64,000 bases of DNA from an uncultured Prevotellaceae bacterium (GCA_900318535.1 ONKU01000007.1:62001-126000); one strand, 5' to 3'; counted from the first letter of the stretch, positions 16,454 to 25,339 are shown. Made by a program: numbers and translations. Notes: generated by a model not told the origin, from the sequence alone.

Positions 16454-18382
16454 ATGACAACTAATAATTCCAACAACTTCGGTGCCAACCATGAACGACG
16501 TTTCATGGTTGGCATCTTACTGGTCATCATGGCCATGGTCGCCCAGTTAGGTCAAGCCAACACCTATATTTCGCTGAATGACGGCAGGCTTCATGTCTTT
16601 CCTGATGATTGCATCAGCAACATGACAACGGATGACAACCAAGTCACAATCACCGCCATCGACGGCAGTGTCTACTCCTATCCCCTTACCGATATCCAGT
16701 CCATCGATAATCAACCCACGAAGGTTTTACCAACTATCACTTCCTATAAGTATTATTCCAAGGACAATTACCAGCTGATATCGAATGCGACAGGGGTTAT
16801 CGCCGGCGACCAGATCAGCGCTTCCGCCATCGGCATCGGCAAATGGCTCACTCCCACGTTCACGCTCTCGGACCAGAATGCCATTGTGTATGTTGACGGA
16901 GCGGAGCACAAGAGTGCCAAGAGCCGCATCTCTTTTGCAAAGGACAGAGTGTACACTGTGGGGTATGCCGGCGACCTTATCCTTTCTATGACCGATGATG
17001 GCAGCTGCTGGATGCAGCCTTATGGCAGGCAATATACCGTTCATGTCAATTTCCCCACCGACAGCGCTACCAGGGTCCCACGCATTGACATCAACACAGT
17101 GGGTGGCGTGCCCATCAGCAGCAAGGAATACTACCTGGACGCTGAAATCATTATTGACGGTGCCGGTATTTTCCCGTCGATGACCGACTCGGTTCAAGTT
17201 AAAGGACGCGGCAATACCACCTGGTCCAGCAACCCCGACACCAAGAACCCCTACCGATTGAAGTTTGCCGAGAAAGTAAAGCCTCTAGGGCTCCCAAAAG
17301 GCAAAAGCTGGGTGTTGCTTGCCAACAAGAGGGCCGGCTCGATGTTGACCAACGCCTACGGCATGAAAGCCGCCAGCCTGCTAGGCACTGTTGCCAGCAA
17401 CCATATCATCCCCGTAGACCTCTATGTCAACGGCACATTCAAAGGCAGCTACAATCTGACCGAGAAAGTTGGTTTTTCGAGCAATAGCGTAGATATTGAC
17501 GACGAAACGGCAGCTGCCTTGCTGGAATTTGATAACCACTACGACGAGGAAGAAGGGCAGAAGTTCTGGACCTCGACCTACTCGGTTCCCGTCAACATCA
17601 AGAAGCCAGATTTCAACGACTCGACGACAACGACATTTCTCACACTTAACATCATCAAAAACCGCGTCAACAGCTTCGTAAAAGCCGTTATCAAAAGGGA
17701 GAACATACTTGATCATGTTGATGTCGAATCGACGGCGAGCTACTTGATGTTAAACGATTACATCCTCAATTATGAAATTTTGCAGCCTAAGAGCGCGTTC
17801 TGCTATAATGAGAACATCCTTGAGGACAGTTGCAAGTTCATTTCTGGGCCGGTTTGGGATCTTGACTGGGCTTTTGGCTATTCAACCGCCCATTCCTACT
17901 TTACTGCCAGGACCAATGTGAACTTCTACACGAACTTGTCTCTGAATCATTACAAGCTGTATTATTACATGAGGTTAGAGCCCGAGATTGCCCGTAGCTG
18001 TTACGAATTATGGAATAACTTCATGGAAAACGGACTTGATGAACTATGCGATTTCTGTCAAGAATATTATGACTATGCTAAGCCGTCGCTTGCCCACGAC
18101 GGGCTAGACCCCACCAACTATGGAGCTCAGGCGACGCGTGCAGCTGATTGGCTCAGGCGACGTGCGAACGACCTGTGTCAAGCCTTCAAATATGAGTTTG
18201 CCGAACCTGGTGACGTTAACGCCGACGACAGCATTACCATTGAAGACGTGACGACACTCATCGACTATCTGCTGTCCGGTGACTCAACGAGCCTAAGCTT
18301 AAATGGTGCTGACGTGGATGGCGACGACAGCATCTCTATTGCCGATGTGACGGCGTTGATTGACATGCTCCTGAGCAACTAA
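16454..18382 (+). CDS. CotH-like (protein kinase-fold) exported protein with dockerin-like tail
   Basis: The 642-residue protein has a hydrophobic export segment at about 19-37. A short domain found in exported Bacteroidales proteins follows (ISLNDGRLHVFPDDCI). The CotH domain then shows KGRGNTTWSSNPDTKNPYRL, LANKRAGSMLTNAYGMKA, GSYNLTEKVG and GPVWDLDWAFGY. In Bacillus, CotH is a spore-coat protein kinase; in Bacteroidales the role of the exported forms is unknown. The last 60 residues hold two dockerin-like loops (GDVNADDSITIEDVT and DVDGDDSISIADVT). The TTG at 16421 lies inside the -7 promoter box, so the ATG at 16454 is the start. Confidence 0.88.
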   Translation: MTTNNSNNFGANHERRFMVGILLVIMAMVAQLGQANTYISLNDGRLHVFPDDCISNMTTDDNQVTITAIDGSVYSYPLTDIQSIDNQPTKVLPTITSYKYYSKDNYQLISNATGVIAGDQISASAIGIGKWLTPTFTLSDQNAIVYVDGAEHKSAKSRISFAKDRVYTVGYAGDLILSMTDDGSCWMQPYGRQYTVHVNFPTDSATRVPRIDINTVGGVPISSKEYYLDAEIIIDGAGIFPSMTDSVQVKGRGNTTWSSNPDTKNPYRLKFAEKVKPLGLPKGKSWVLLANKRAGSMLTNAYGMKAASLLGTVASNHIIPVDLYVNGTFKGSYNLTEKVGFSSNSVDIDDETAAALLEFDNHYDEEEGQKFWTSTYSVPVNIKKPDFNDSTTTTFLTLNIIKNRVNSFVKAVIKRENILDHVDVESTASYLMLNDYILNYEILQPKSAFCYNENILEDSCKFISGPVWDLDWAFGYSTAHSYFTARTNVNFYTNLSLNHYKLYYYMRLEPEIARSCYELWNNFMENGLDELCDFCQEYYDYAKPSLAHDGLDPTNYGAQATRAADWLRRRANDLCQAFKYEFAEPGDVNADDSITIEDVTTLIDYLLSGDSTSLSLNGADVDGDDSISIADVTALIDMLLSN

Positions 18383-18412
18383 GCTATTTGGGAACTGTCA
18401 GGTATGAAACGA

Positions 18413-18453
18413 CAATGGGGCTGGTCGCATGGCGACTTGCCCCATTGTTTTTG
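18413..18453 (+). terminator. Intrinsic terminator after the CotH-like gene
   Basis: CAATGGGGCTGGTCGC and GCGACTTGCCCCATTG pair over 14 of 16 positions around an ATG loop, followed by TTTTTG. Confidence 0.85.
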
Positions 18454-18469
18454 TAGTGGTTGGTTGCGG

Positions 18470-19909
18470 TTAGTTTTCCTGACGGCGGCCCAGGGGGATG
18501 GAGAGGCTGAAGAGGGCGTTGCAGCACTTGGTCTTCATGCCGGTGAACATGTAGTCGGTGCCCACGAACAGGGGTCCCAGCTTGATGCCCAAACCAAAGG
18601 ACTTGCCGCCGCAAAGGATGGGTGAATAGCTGGCGGTGAGCCCTACCAGGTTGCTGGGCTTGTAGTTGACCGAAATGGTGAGTTCGCTCTCGTTGGTGAT
18701 GCGGGAAAAATAGTTGGTATAGAGCACGCCCACGCTCAACTTATCTTCCATGAAGGAGTAGTCGGCGCCCAGCACGAGCGATGAGTTCAAGTGTGTGGTG
18801 CGGGATTTGGCGGCAGTCTCGTCGATGTTGAGGCGCAACAGATCGAGATTGAGCGCCTTGCTGGTGCCCATGATGCCATAGAATTGCCCTACATCACTGG
18901 GGTTGCTGCTGTCAAAGGTCTGGACCTCGGTATTGGACTGCGCCACTGTGGTGGCCCCTTTAGACCATTTGATGAAACCGACATCGACCAATGCTGCCGA
19001 GAGGGTGAGCCCGTCGATGACCTGCCCAGCCACACCGATGTCAAAACCGGCGCCTATGCCGGCAATGCCCATGTGCTTGGTGCTGAAATCCACATCGTCG
19101 ATATAGCCCTGGCTATTGGTCTCGTACTCGAGCCCCTCCATCGAACTCTCGAGCCTGGCATCGACCTCGATTGAGGACGTACCGGAGGCATACATCAGCT
19201 GCTCGGGTGTCGGATTGCTCCAGTCGATGTTGGGGTCCACACCCTCCAGATTGGTCTTGACTACCGCCTTGTTGATTTTCAGGCGGGCATTACCCAGTCC
19301 CAGCAGACCCTTGACACGCAGGCCGGCGCTGAAGCGGTCGCTGAAACGTCTGGTGTAGCCCACAGCGATTTCACTATAGGCATTGACGTTGAGTTCATGC
19401 TGGCCCAGGTCGCGCACATAATTGGAATAGTCGACAGCCTGCAAGCCGCGCACGTCCCTCAAGAACGAGAACATGCCGCGTTGCACGTTCATGTCACCGT
19501 CCACTTTCACGCTCATGCCGATGGTCCAGAACGATTTCGGGCTCTGCCACCACCCCACAGTGAGCACATCGGTGCCGGCGTTGGCTAACGCACGGTTATC
19601 GTCCTTAAGGTTGTTCACAAAGCGGTCGCTGGCGAAGTAGTCGGCATCATCCTTGTTCTTGATGATGTCCACCACATCTTCGAGGCCAAGAGAGTTAGAC
19701 CTCATGGCAGCGTTGACATGGCCGATGCCGGGCAGGTGAACAAAGCCCTTGACAGGAGCCATGGCGGGATTTAACTGCAGGCGGTACTGGGCAACATCCA
19801 TAAAATAGGACGTGCGCAGGTACTGGGCACTGGCGGCAGATGAGCACGCCAATAGCACGATGGCAGCCAACAGCCCGCGGCAGAAAAAAGAACGGCAGTT
19901 AAGTTTCAT
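18470..19909 (-). CDS. DUF5723 family outer-membrane-associated protein
   Basis: The 479-residue protein has a signal peptide (MKLNCRSFFCRGLLAAIVLLA, then an Ala-rich cleavage region). The mature start YLRTSYFMDVAQYRLQLNPA, the FWTIGMSVKVDGDMNVQRGM segment and the barrel-like strands (LVGLTASYSPILCGGKSFG) match DUF5723, a family of PorV/OmpP1-like predicted beta-barrel proteins of Bacteroidetes. Function is unknown. An in-frame ATG-less extension to 19972 would put the signal peptide internal, so I start at 19907-19909. A -7 box (TACCTTTG, minus strand) lies at 19975-19982, giving a leader of about 60 bases. The gene converges with the CotH gene across a shared terminator region. Confidence 0.85.
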   Translation of the reverse strand: MKLNCRSFFCRGLLAAIVLLACSSAASAQYLRTSYFMDVAQYRLQLNPAMAPVKGFVHLPGIGHVNAAMRSNSLGLEDVVDIIKNKDDADYFASDRFVNNLKDDNRALANAGTDVLTVGWWQSPKSFWTIGMSVKVDGDMNVQRGMFSFLRDVRGLQAVDYSNYVRDLGQHELNVNAYSEIAVGYTRRFSDRFSAGLRVKGLLGLGNARLKINKAVVKTNLEGVDPNIDWSNPTPEQLMYASGTSSIEVDARLESSMEGLEYETNSQGYIDDVDFSTKHMGIAGIGAGFDIGVAGQVIDGLTLSAALVDVGFIKWSKGATTVAQSNTEVQTFDSSNPSDVGQFYGIMGTSKALNLDLLRLNIDETAAKSRTTHLNSSLVLGADYSFMEDKLSVGVLYTNYFSRITNESELTISVNYKPSNLVGLTASYSPILCGGKSFGLGIKLGPLFVGTDYMFTGMKTKCCNALFSLSIPLGRRQEN

Positions 19910-19974
19910 CTTGTTATCGTTTTGGTTATTATGTTCTTTATCGAGAGAGGCACTTGTGGGCACTCCGCACACGA

Positions 19975-19982
19975 CAAAGGTA
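19975..19982 (-). promoter_or_regulatory. Probable -7 box for the DUF5723 gene
   Basis: Minus-strand TACCTTTG. The closest xTTG half (20006-20009) is 23 bases upstream, slightly long. Confidence 0.5.
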
Positions 19983-20052
19983 CCACTTTTTTATTACACA
20001 GCCACCAACAGGGGTCAAAATGTGATAAGAGCGGCCGCCCTAGCCGAAATAT

Positions 20053-20088
20053 AAAAAAACGACCACTTCCTGTTAGAGGGAAGCAGCC
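20053..20088 (-). terminator. Intrinsic terminator of the ferredoxin gene
   Basis: On the minus strand GGCTGCTTCC and GGAAGTGGTC pair fully if G-U pairs are allowed, around an 8-base loop, and a run of seven T follows (20053-20060). Confidence 0.8.
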
Positions 20089-20120
20089 GCATTTGTAGTT
20101 TTGTTGATAACGTCTTGCGA

Positions 20121-20291
20121 TTATTCGCCGGGAGCGATAGCACCGGTGGGGCAAGCGTCAGCGCAAGTACCGCAATCCAAGCAGGTGTCGGGGTCGATCG
20201 AATAGATGTCACCTTCCTTGATGGCGTCAGCGGGACATACACTCTGGCAAGTTCCACATGCTACGCAGCTATCAGAAATTACATAAGCCAT
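20121..20291 (-). CDS. Small 2[4Fe-4S] ferredoxin
   Basis: The 56-residue cytoplasmic electron carrier has two classical cluster motifs: CVACGTCQSVCP at about residues 9-20 and CLDCGTCADACP at about 37-48. Each is CxxCxxCxxxCP, so it should bind two [4Fe-4S] clusters. Length matches clostridial-type ferredoxins, which serve pyruvate:ferredoxin oxidoreductase, hydrogenases or the Rnf complex in anaerobes. It is monocistronic, with its own terminator and a -7 box about 60 bases before the ATG. It is flanked by unrelated genes on opposite strands, so the partner enzyme is encoded elsewhere. Confidence 0.95.
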   Translation of the reverse strand: MAYVISDSCVACGTCQSVCPADAIKEGDIYSIDPDTCLDCGTCADACPTGAIAPGE

Positions 20292-20350
20292 ACTAGTGTG
20301 ATTTTAAAGTGAAATAGTTAATAATAGTGTTGTAAAAGTAAACAGTACGA

Positions 20351-20358
20351 CAAAAGTA
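20351..20358 (-). promoter_or_regulatory. Probable -7 box for the ferredoxin gene
   Basis: Minus-strand TACTTTTG, 60 bases before the ATG. No clear -33 partner. Confidence 0.5.
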
Positions 20359-20453
20359 GTGCTTTTATTTGAACTGAAAAGCATTTTTCAGTGTTTTTTA
20401 CTGGTCAGCGTTCATTTTTTTGCAATTTATGCCGTTTGTTCACGGGAATTTTG

Positions 20454-20461
20454 TACCTTTG
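20454..20461 (+). promoter_or_regulatory. Probable -7 box for the SUI1-like gene
   Basis: TACCTTTG. A TTTG lies 15 bases upstream (20435-20438), shorter than usual. A start of transcription near 20468 argues against the in-frame ATG at 20471 and for the one at 20513. Confidence 0.55.
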
Positions 20462-20512
20462 ATGTGAGAGATGCCGAAAGGTTTAATTCGGCTCGCAAAT
20501 TTCGCATCAGCA

Positions 20513-20869
20513 ATGGACACAACCGACTGGAAAGACGCGCTGGGCAAAGCGTTTAACATGCCCGTCCCCGAGGCCGGGGACAACACTCCCGACAAGGGCG
20601 AACAGGCTGCCAACGACAAGGGTGACGCCCTGCAGCAGCAAGGGGCCCGCCGCCTGAGCATCGTGCTGGAACGCAAGGGCCGCGGCGGCAAGCAGGCGAC
20701 GATTGTCACCGGCTTTGTCGCCGACGACGAGGCTGTCAAGCAGGTGGCTTCGCAGCTCAAACGCAAGCTAGGCGTGGGCGGCAGTGCCCGCGGCGGCGAG
20801 ATCTTGATCCAGGGCGACTTCAGGCAACGCGTGGCCGAGGAGTTGAGGGCGTTAGGGTTTAAGTGTTAG
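20513..20869 (+). CDS. SUI1/YciH-family translation initiation factor
   Basis: The product has 118 residues from the ATG at 20513 (MDTTDWKDALG). The C-terminal 75 residues are the SUI1/eIF1-like domain: LSIVLERKGRGGKQATIVTG, a helix DDEAVKQVASQLKRKLGVGG, then EILIQGDFRQRVAEELRALG. YciH-type proteins resemble eukaryotic eIF1 and act at start-codon selection on the small ribosomal subunit, though the bacterial role is modest. The N-terminal 40 residues are low-complexity. An ATG at 20471 is in frame but sits almost at the predicted transcription start. The last codons (LGFKC stop) are written in a 7-base-period array that continues to the next gene. Confidence 0.85.
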   Translation: MDTTDWKDALGKAFNMPVPEAGDNTPDKGEQAANDKGDALQQQGARRLSIVLERKGRGGKQATIVTGFVADDEAVKQVASQLKRKLGVGGSARGGEILIQGDFRQRVAEELRALGFKC

Positions 20870-20886
20870 GCTTTAGGTTTTAGGAG
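20852..20886. repeat. 7-base-period TTAGnnn array overlapping the SUI1 3' end
   Basis: TTAG occurs at 20852, 20866, 20873 and 20880 and TTAA at 20859, all in one 7-base register. Units read TTAGGGT, TTAAGTG, TTAGGCT, TTAGGTT, TTAGGAG. The first units encode the SUI1 C-terminus and the last one ends two bases before the ATG at 20888. Confidence 0.9.
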
Positions 20887-20887
20887 G

Positions 20888-23800
20888 ATGAGGGATAATA
20901 CACGCAATCTGTTGGTCATCAAGGCGTCGGCGGGGTCGGGAAAGACCTACGCCCTGGCCAAGGAATACATCAAGCATCTGCTGTTCACCACGAGTGAGGA
21001 CGGCTCGGGCCACATTGTGCCGCGGCGCCGCCCTGGTGACACGCGCCCCCTCAATGCCCACCGGCTGCTGCTGGCCATCACGTTCACCAACAAGGCCACC
21101 GACCAGATGAAAAGCCGCATCGTCAAGGAATTGCACCGCCTGTCGCAACCTGCCGTGAAGAGCGACTACCTGCAGAACTTCATGGACGAGACGGGACTTG
21201 ACGAGACGACGGTGCGCACGCTGGCACGCCAGGCGCTGAGCGAATTGCTGTTTGACTACAGCAACTTCAACGTGAGCACCATCGACTCGTTTTTCCAGAG
21301 CATCCTGCGCAATTTTGCACGAGAGTTGGACCGCGACTTCAACTACGACATCCAGCTCGACGAGAAATATGCCGTGCGTGCGGCGACCCACAGTTTCCTG
21401 CTCACGCTGGGCAGGTCACCCGTCGTCACGGCCGTGGACAAGTGGGTCAAAGAGTACCAGCGTCACCTGATCAACGACAAAGCCAAGACCAAACAGTGGA
21501 AATTCTTCAGGGATGATGGCGGCAACCTGAGCGAGTTTGCCAACATCATCAACAGCGAGGAATTCCGCGGCAAGATGGACGAGATACGCAACTATCTGGG
21601 CTCGGTGGACGAGAACGGCGAGTTTGTGAGCGACTTCGGGCCCATCCAGCGCTTCAAGGCCTGGATCAACCGCATGATTGAGGTCGAGGAAGAGCGCATC
21701 ACTCAAGCCGATGCCGAACTCCTCCAGTACCTGGCCCCCATGGCCAGCGCGCTCAAGGGTGCCCTGTCCAACTTTTATGAGAAAGGGGTATATGCTGCCA
21801 AATCACCCCTCAAGGACGCCGACGAGACCAAAATTGCCAGTCAGTTCCGCAAGGGACAAGAACCTGACGACAGCGTCATCGCCCACATCACCCAACTGGT
21901 AGCCAGCCACTTCAACGGCGAGCGTTTCGTCACCTTCCTGCAAGCCATCGGTAACAACTTGGGACTGCTGGGCATGCTGGGCATGATCGACGTGCACCTG
22001 GAGCGCTTTCGCCACGAGACCAACTCCATCCTCATCGGCGACACTAACGAGCTCATCGGCACCGTGCTGGAGAGCGGCTCGGCCTTCGTGTATGAGCGCG
22101 TGGGCTCATCGGTTTCCCACTTCATGATCGACGAGTTCCAGGACACGAGTTCCAAGCAATATGACAACTTCAAGGGGCTGCTGCTCGAGAGTCTGGCGAG
22201 CGGCAACTTCAACATGCTCATCGGTGACGCCAAGCAGTCGATCTACCGCTTCCGCAATGCCGACCCGACCGTTTTCCGCGAGAAGGTGGACCTGGACTTC
22301 AAGAACGACATCACCGACGGCCTGGACGACGACAGCCGTCCTGCCCCCGGCGAGCCCACATCGACCAACTACCGTAGCTGCCGCCACATCATCGAGTTCA
22401 ACAACAGCCTGTTTGAGCACATCAGCCAACACTATGCCGACCAGCCGATGATTACCGGCACCTATCGGGATTACCTCCAAGGCATGCCCCCGGGCATCGA
22501 CGAGAAGAAACTGCCCGGATATGTGAGGCTGTACACGGACAAATACCACGAGCTGGCCAAGGACGAGTTCATCCGCGGCATCCTGGCCGAGCAGGGAGAT
22601 CTGCCTGGCGAGGGCGAGTCGCAAAACAGCATCGACACCCTGAAACTGCTGCCCGCCTACCTGATGAAGCTGCACCAGCGCTACCAGTGGGGACAAATAG
22701 GCATCCTGGTCTATACCAACTCCGATGGCCAGCAGGTGGTGCAGCGCATCCTTGAATATAACCAGCGCACGTCAGGAGAGCAGATCAAGGTCATTTCGGG
22801 CGAGTCGCTGCTACTCAACAACTCCCCCATCATCAGACGCATCATCGCCATGCTGCGCTTCATCGACGCCTGCCAGTTCACCGCCGGCGAGGATGGTGAA
22901 ACCGACAACGAGGAACAGGTGGACGAGACTGTCAAAAGGATGCGCGAGAGCATCAGGCGCAAGCTGCTGAACGACCAACGGCTGTATGCCGGACTCAGCC
23001 GCTTCATACAAGCCATCGCGGCACGTCCCCAGCAAGACGACATCACGCCTGCCGAGGCCGGCGCCATCCTTACCCAGAGCATGGACGCCGTGGCCCAGAG
23101 CGGCAATGAAGGCGACACCCCGCAGGACGGCTTTGCCCGCACACTGGTAGAACTGCTGCCCAGCAACGGCGAACTCGCCACACTATCGAGCATCATCGAG
23201 ACCATCATCGCCCACTTCAAGCGTGAGACCGCCACTGGCGATGGAGAGAACGACCTGGACCGCGAAACGGCTTTCCTGCTGGCATTCCAGGACACAGTGT
23301 CGCAATTCTGCTCGCAGCGCAACGGCGGCAGCGTGCGGGAATTCCTGCGCTACTGGGACGAGAAAAAGGACTCGCTGGCGATGAGCAGTGACGAGAACGG
23401 TGACTCGGTGAACGTGATGACCATCCACAAGGCCAAGGGTCTGGAATTTGACTGCGTGGTGCTGCCGTTTGCCAACTGGCAGATTGACGGCAACTACCGC
23501 GAGGACAAGTATTGGGTCACACGTGATGTGTTTATCGACGCCTTGAGCGGCCTGCCCCTGGAGGGAGGGTTGCCTGACGCCGACATCGTGCCGCCCCTGG
23601 TGCGCATCGACGCCACAGTGACCAGCCAGCTCATCGAACAGGGCGTCATCGGTGGCAAGATGCGCGACTTTGTCAACAAGTGCGTGAGTGATGCGACCAT
23701 CGACAACCTGAACAAGACTTACGTGGCCATGACCCGCCCATGCATCGAGATGCACATCTTTTGCGGTACCGATGCCGACCGTAAGCACCACAATCACCTG

Positions 23801-24547
23801 AAACCGCTGCTCACCGGCTTCGCCCAGAGCGCTGGCACGATGCGCGCCATCACCTTGCCCGACGGCACCTCCGACAGCTGGTTTGAGTACGGGCGGCCGT
23901 CCTCGGCAGCCGAGATTGCCGCCTTCAAGCGGGCACAAGAGGAGCGGGACCAGGAGGAAGCGCCACTGAGCATTCCCATCACGGGTTACACCGTGAGCGA
24001 CATACCCGCCGAATTGCGCGTCAGGAGCGAAAACGTCTCCAGCTCGCACATCGATGCCGGCATCAGGCTCCACAGCCTGCTGAGCCGCATCGGCGACCGC
24101 AGCGACGTGGAACGCGTCATTGCACAAGGCCTGAAACAGGGCACCATCAACAACGACGAGAACGACCTGTGCGGCCTGGCCAGTGTCAATGCCCACATGC
24201 GCGACCCCATCATGGACGAGCGATGCCGCGTTGCGGCCTGGTTTGACCCCGCCAACAAGGTCTATAGCGAACGCACCATCACCACAGCCAACTCCAAGGC
24301 CAAAGACGGCATCGAGAACCTGCGTCCCGACCGCATCGTGCGCCGCCCCGACGGCCGCCTGCTGGTCATCGACTACAAGACCGGCCAGCGCGACGACAAG
24401 AAGTACTGCTCCAAGATGAAACGGTACATGGACAAGCTGCACGAGATGGGCATGGCCCCCAAGGGGATTGAGGGGCGCATCTGGTACACCACCCTCGACA
24501 CCATCATCGACGAGAGCGGCAAGGAGTTGGGGTTTTGTTTGGATTAG
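20888..24547 (+). CDS. UvrD/AddA-like helicase-nuclease for double-strand-break processing
   Basis: The 1219-residue protein has superfamily 1A helicase motifs: Walker A ASAGSGKT at 13-20, the Walker B region FMIDEFQDTSSKQYD, then IGDAKQSIYRFRNADP, TNYRSCRHIIEFN, VMTIHKAKGLEFDCVVLP and YVAMTRP. The C-terminal 100 residues form a RecB-type nuclease (LRPDRIVRRPDG, then VIDYKTG). This is the layout of AddA, which with AddB resects DNA ends for recombination. The usual QxxxY of the nuclease domain appears altered (SKMKRY). An AddB partner normally lies beside AddA-type genes, but the next gene here is a PIG-L deacetylase and the previous one SUI1, so AddB must be elsewhere or absent. Confidence 0.88.
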   Translation: MRDNTRNLLVIKASAGSGKTYALAKEYIKHLLFTTSEDGSGHIVPRRRPGDTRPLNAHRLLLAITFTNKATDQMKSRIVKELHRLSQPAVKSDYLQNFMDETGLDETTVRTLARQALSELLFDYSNFNVSTIDSFFQSILRNFARELDRDFNYDIQLDEKYAVRAATHSFLLTLGRSPVVTAVDKWVKEYQRHLINDKAKTKQWKFFRDDGGNLSEFANIINSEEFRGKMDEIRNYLGSVDENGEFVSDFGPIQRFKAWINRMIEVEEERITQADAELLQYLAPMASALKGALSNFYEKGVYAAKSPLKDADETKIASQFRKGQEPDDSVIAHITQLVASHFNGERFVTFLQAIGNNLGLLGMLGMIDVHLERFRHETNSILIGDTNELIGTVLESGSAFVYERVGSSVSHFMIDEFQDTSSKQYDNFKGLLLESLASGNFNMLIGDAKQSIYRFRNADPTVFREKVDLDFKNDITDGLDDDSRPAPGEPTSTNYRSCRHIIEFNNSLFEHISQHYADQPMITGTYRDYLQGMPPGIDEKKLPGYVRLYTDKYHELAKDEFIRGILAEQGDLPGEGESQNSIDTLKLLPAYLMKLHQRYQWGQIGILVYTNSDGQQVVQRILEYNQRTSGEQIKVISGESLLLNNSPIIRRIIAMLRFIDACQFTAGEDGETDNEEQVDETVKRMRESIRRKLLNDQRLYAGLSRFIQAIAARPQQDDITPAEAGAILTQSMDAVAQSGNEGDTPQDGFARTLVELLPSNGELATLSSIIETIIAHFKRETATGDGENDLDRETAFLLAFQDTVSQFCSQRNGGSVREFLRYWDEKKDSLAMSSDENGDSVNVMTIHKAKGLEFDCVVLPFANWQIDGNYREDKYWVTRDVFIDALSGLPLEGGLPDADIVPPLVRIDATVTSQLIEQGVIGGKMRDFVNKCVSDATIDNLNKTYVAMTRPCIEMHIFCGTDADRKHHNHLKPLLTGFAQSAGTMRAITLPDGTSDSWFEYGRPSSAAEIAAFKRAQEERDQEEAPLSIPITGYTVSDIPAELRVRSENVSSSHIDAGIRLHSLLSRIGDRSDVERVIAQGLKQGTINNDENDLCGLASVNAHMRDPIMDERCRVAAWFDPANKVYSERTITTANSKAKDGIENLRPDRIVRRPDGRLLVIDYKTGQRDDKKYCSKMKRYMDKLHEMGMAPKGIEGRIWYTTLDTIIDESGKELGFCLD

Positions 24548-24571
24548 AGATTAGAGATTAGTGATTAGAGA
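24544..24571. repeat. 7-base-period TTAGAGA array between the helicase and PIG-L genes
   Basis: TTAG occurs at 24544, 24551, 24558 and 24565; units TTAGAGA, TTAGAGA, TTAGTGA, TTAGAGA. The first TTAG contains the TAG stop codon of the helicase gene. The array fills the whole gap up to four bases before the next ATG. Confidence 0.92.
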
Positions 24572-24574
24572 GAT

Positions 24575-25339
24575 ATGAATAGACGAGAAATGATCAAGAT
24601 GACGGGGGCAGCGGCCGTGGGAGCCACGGTGCTGGGACTACCCGTGGGCGCCAGTGCCCAAGTGAACAGTGACAATCGTGCAAATCCCACCCGCAAGCGC
24701 CTGAAGGTGCTGGCCATCGGGGCACATCCCGACGATCCCGAGACATGCTGCGGCGGCACCATGTGCCTGCTGACCGAGGCGGGCCACGAGGTGGTGTGCG
24801 TCTATCTCACGCGCGGTGAGGCCGGCATTCCCGGCATGAGCCACAGCGAAGCTGCCGCCGTCCGCGTGGTGGAGAGCGAGAACGCCTGCAAGGTGACCGG
24901 TGCGCGCCACATCTTCATGAGCCAGGTGGACAGCAACACCGAGGTGAACCTGGATCGCTACAAGGAGATGCGAGAGCTCATCGACCGCGAGAATCCTGAC
25001 GTAGTGTTGACCCATTGGCCGCTTGACGGGCACCGCGACCATGCCTGCTGCGGCATCCTGGTGATGGACGCCTGGCGACGCCTCGACCGCCGCTTCAAGC
25101 TGTTCTATTTCGAGGCCATGTCGGGCACGCAGAGCCAGATGTTCCACCCCACCCACTGGGTCAACATCGAGAGCGTGCTGGAGCGCAAGCACGAGGCCTG
25201 CAACTGCCACGTGAGCCAACACATGGAGGACATCTACGAGTGGCACGGTCCCATGGAGAAATTCCGCGGCCTGGAGTGCCGCTGCAACGCTGCCGAGGCC
25301 TTCATGCAGCACAGCGACGCCCTCCCCACCCTGCCCTGA
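24575..25339 (+). CDS. PIG-L family deacetylase, probably Tat-exported
   Basis: The 254-residue protein has a zinc-binding AHPDDPE motif at 50-56 and HRDH at 153-156, the hallmarks of PIG-L/LmbE deacetylases. These remove acetyl groups from N-acetylglucosamine-type sugars. The N-terminus reads MNRREMIKMTGAAAVGATVLG, a twin-arginine-like signal that is unusual for this mostly cytoplasmic family, so the enzyme may act in the periplasm on a sugar or cell-wall derivative. The mature part is Cys-rich (CCGG and CC near 58 and 158). It follows the helicase gene with a 27-base gap filled by a 7-base array. A shared bidirectional terminator lies 35 bases downstream. Confidence 0.88.
   Translation: MNRREMIKMTGAAAVGATVLGLPVGASAQVNSDNRANPTRKRLKVLAIGAHPDDPETCCGGTMCLLTEAGHEVVCVYLTRGEAGIPGMSHSEAAAVRVVESENACKVTGARHIFMSQVDSNTEVNLDRYKEMRELIDRENPDVVLTHWPLDGHRDHACCGILVMDAWRRLDRRFKLFYFEAMSGTQSQMFHPTHWVNIESVLERKHEACNCHVSQHMEDIYEWHGPMEKFRGLECRCNAAEAFMQHSDALPTLP

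Noticed and set aside
16421-16456. TTG start for the CotH-like gene
   Set aside because: The TTG forms part of the TACCTTTG promoter box; transcription starts after it. Similar TTG starts at 40346 and 49375 were rejected for the same reason.
23183-24442. 419-codon minus-strand frame opposite the helicase gene
   Set aside because: Shadow of the AddA-like reading frame, with no recognisable domain.
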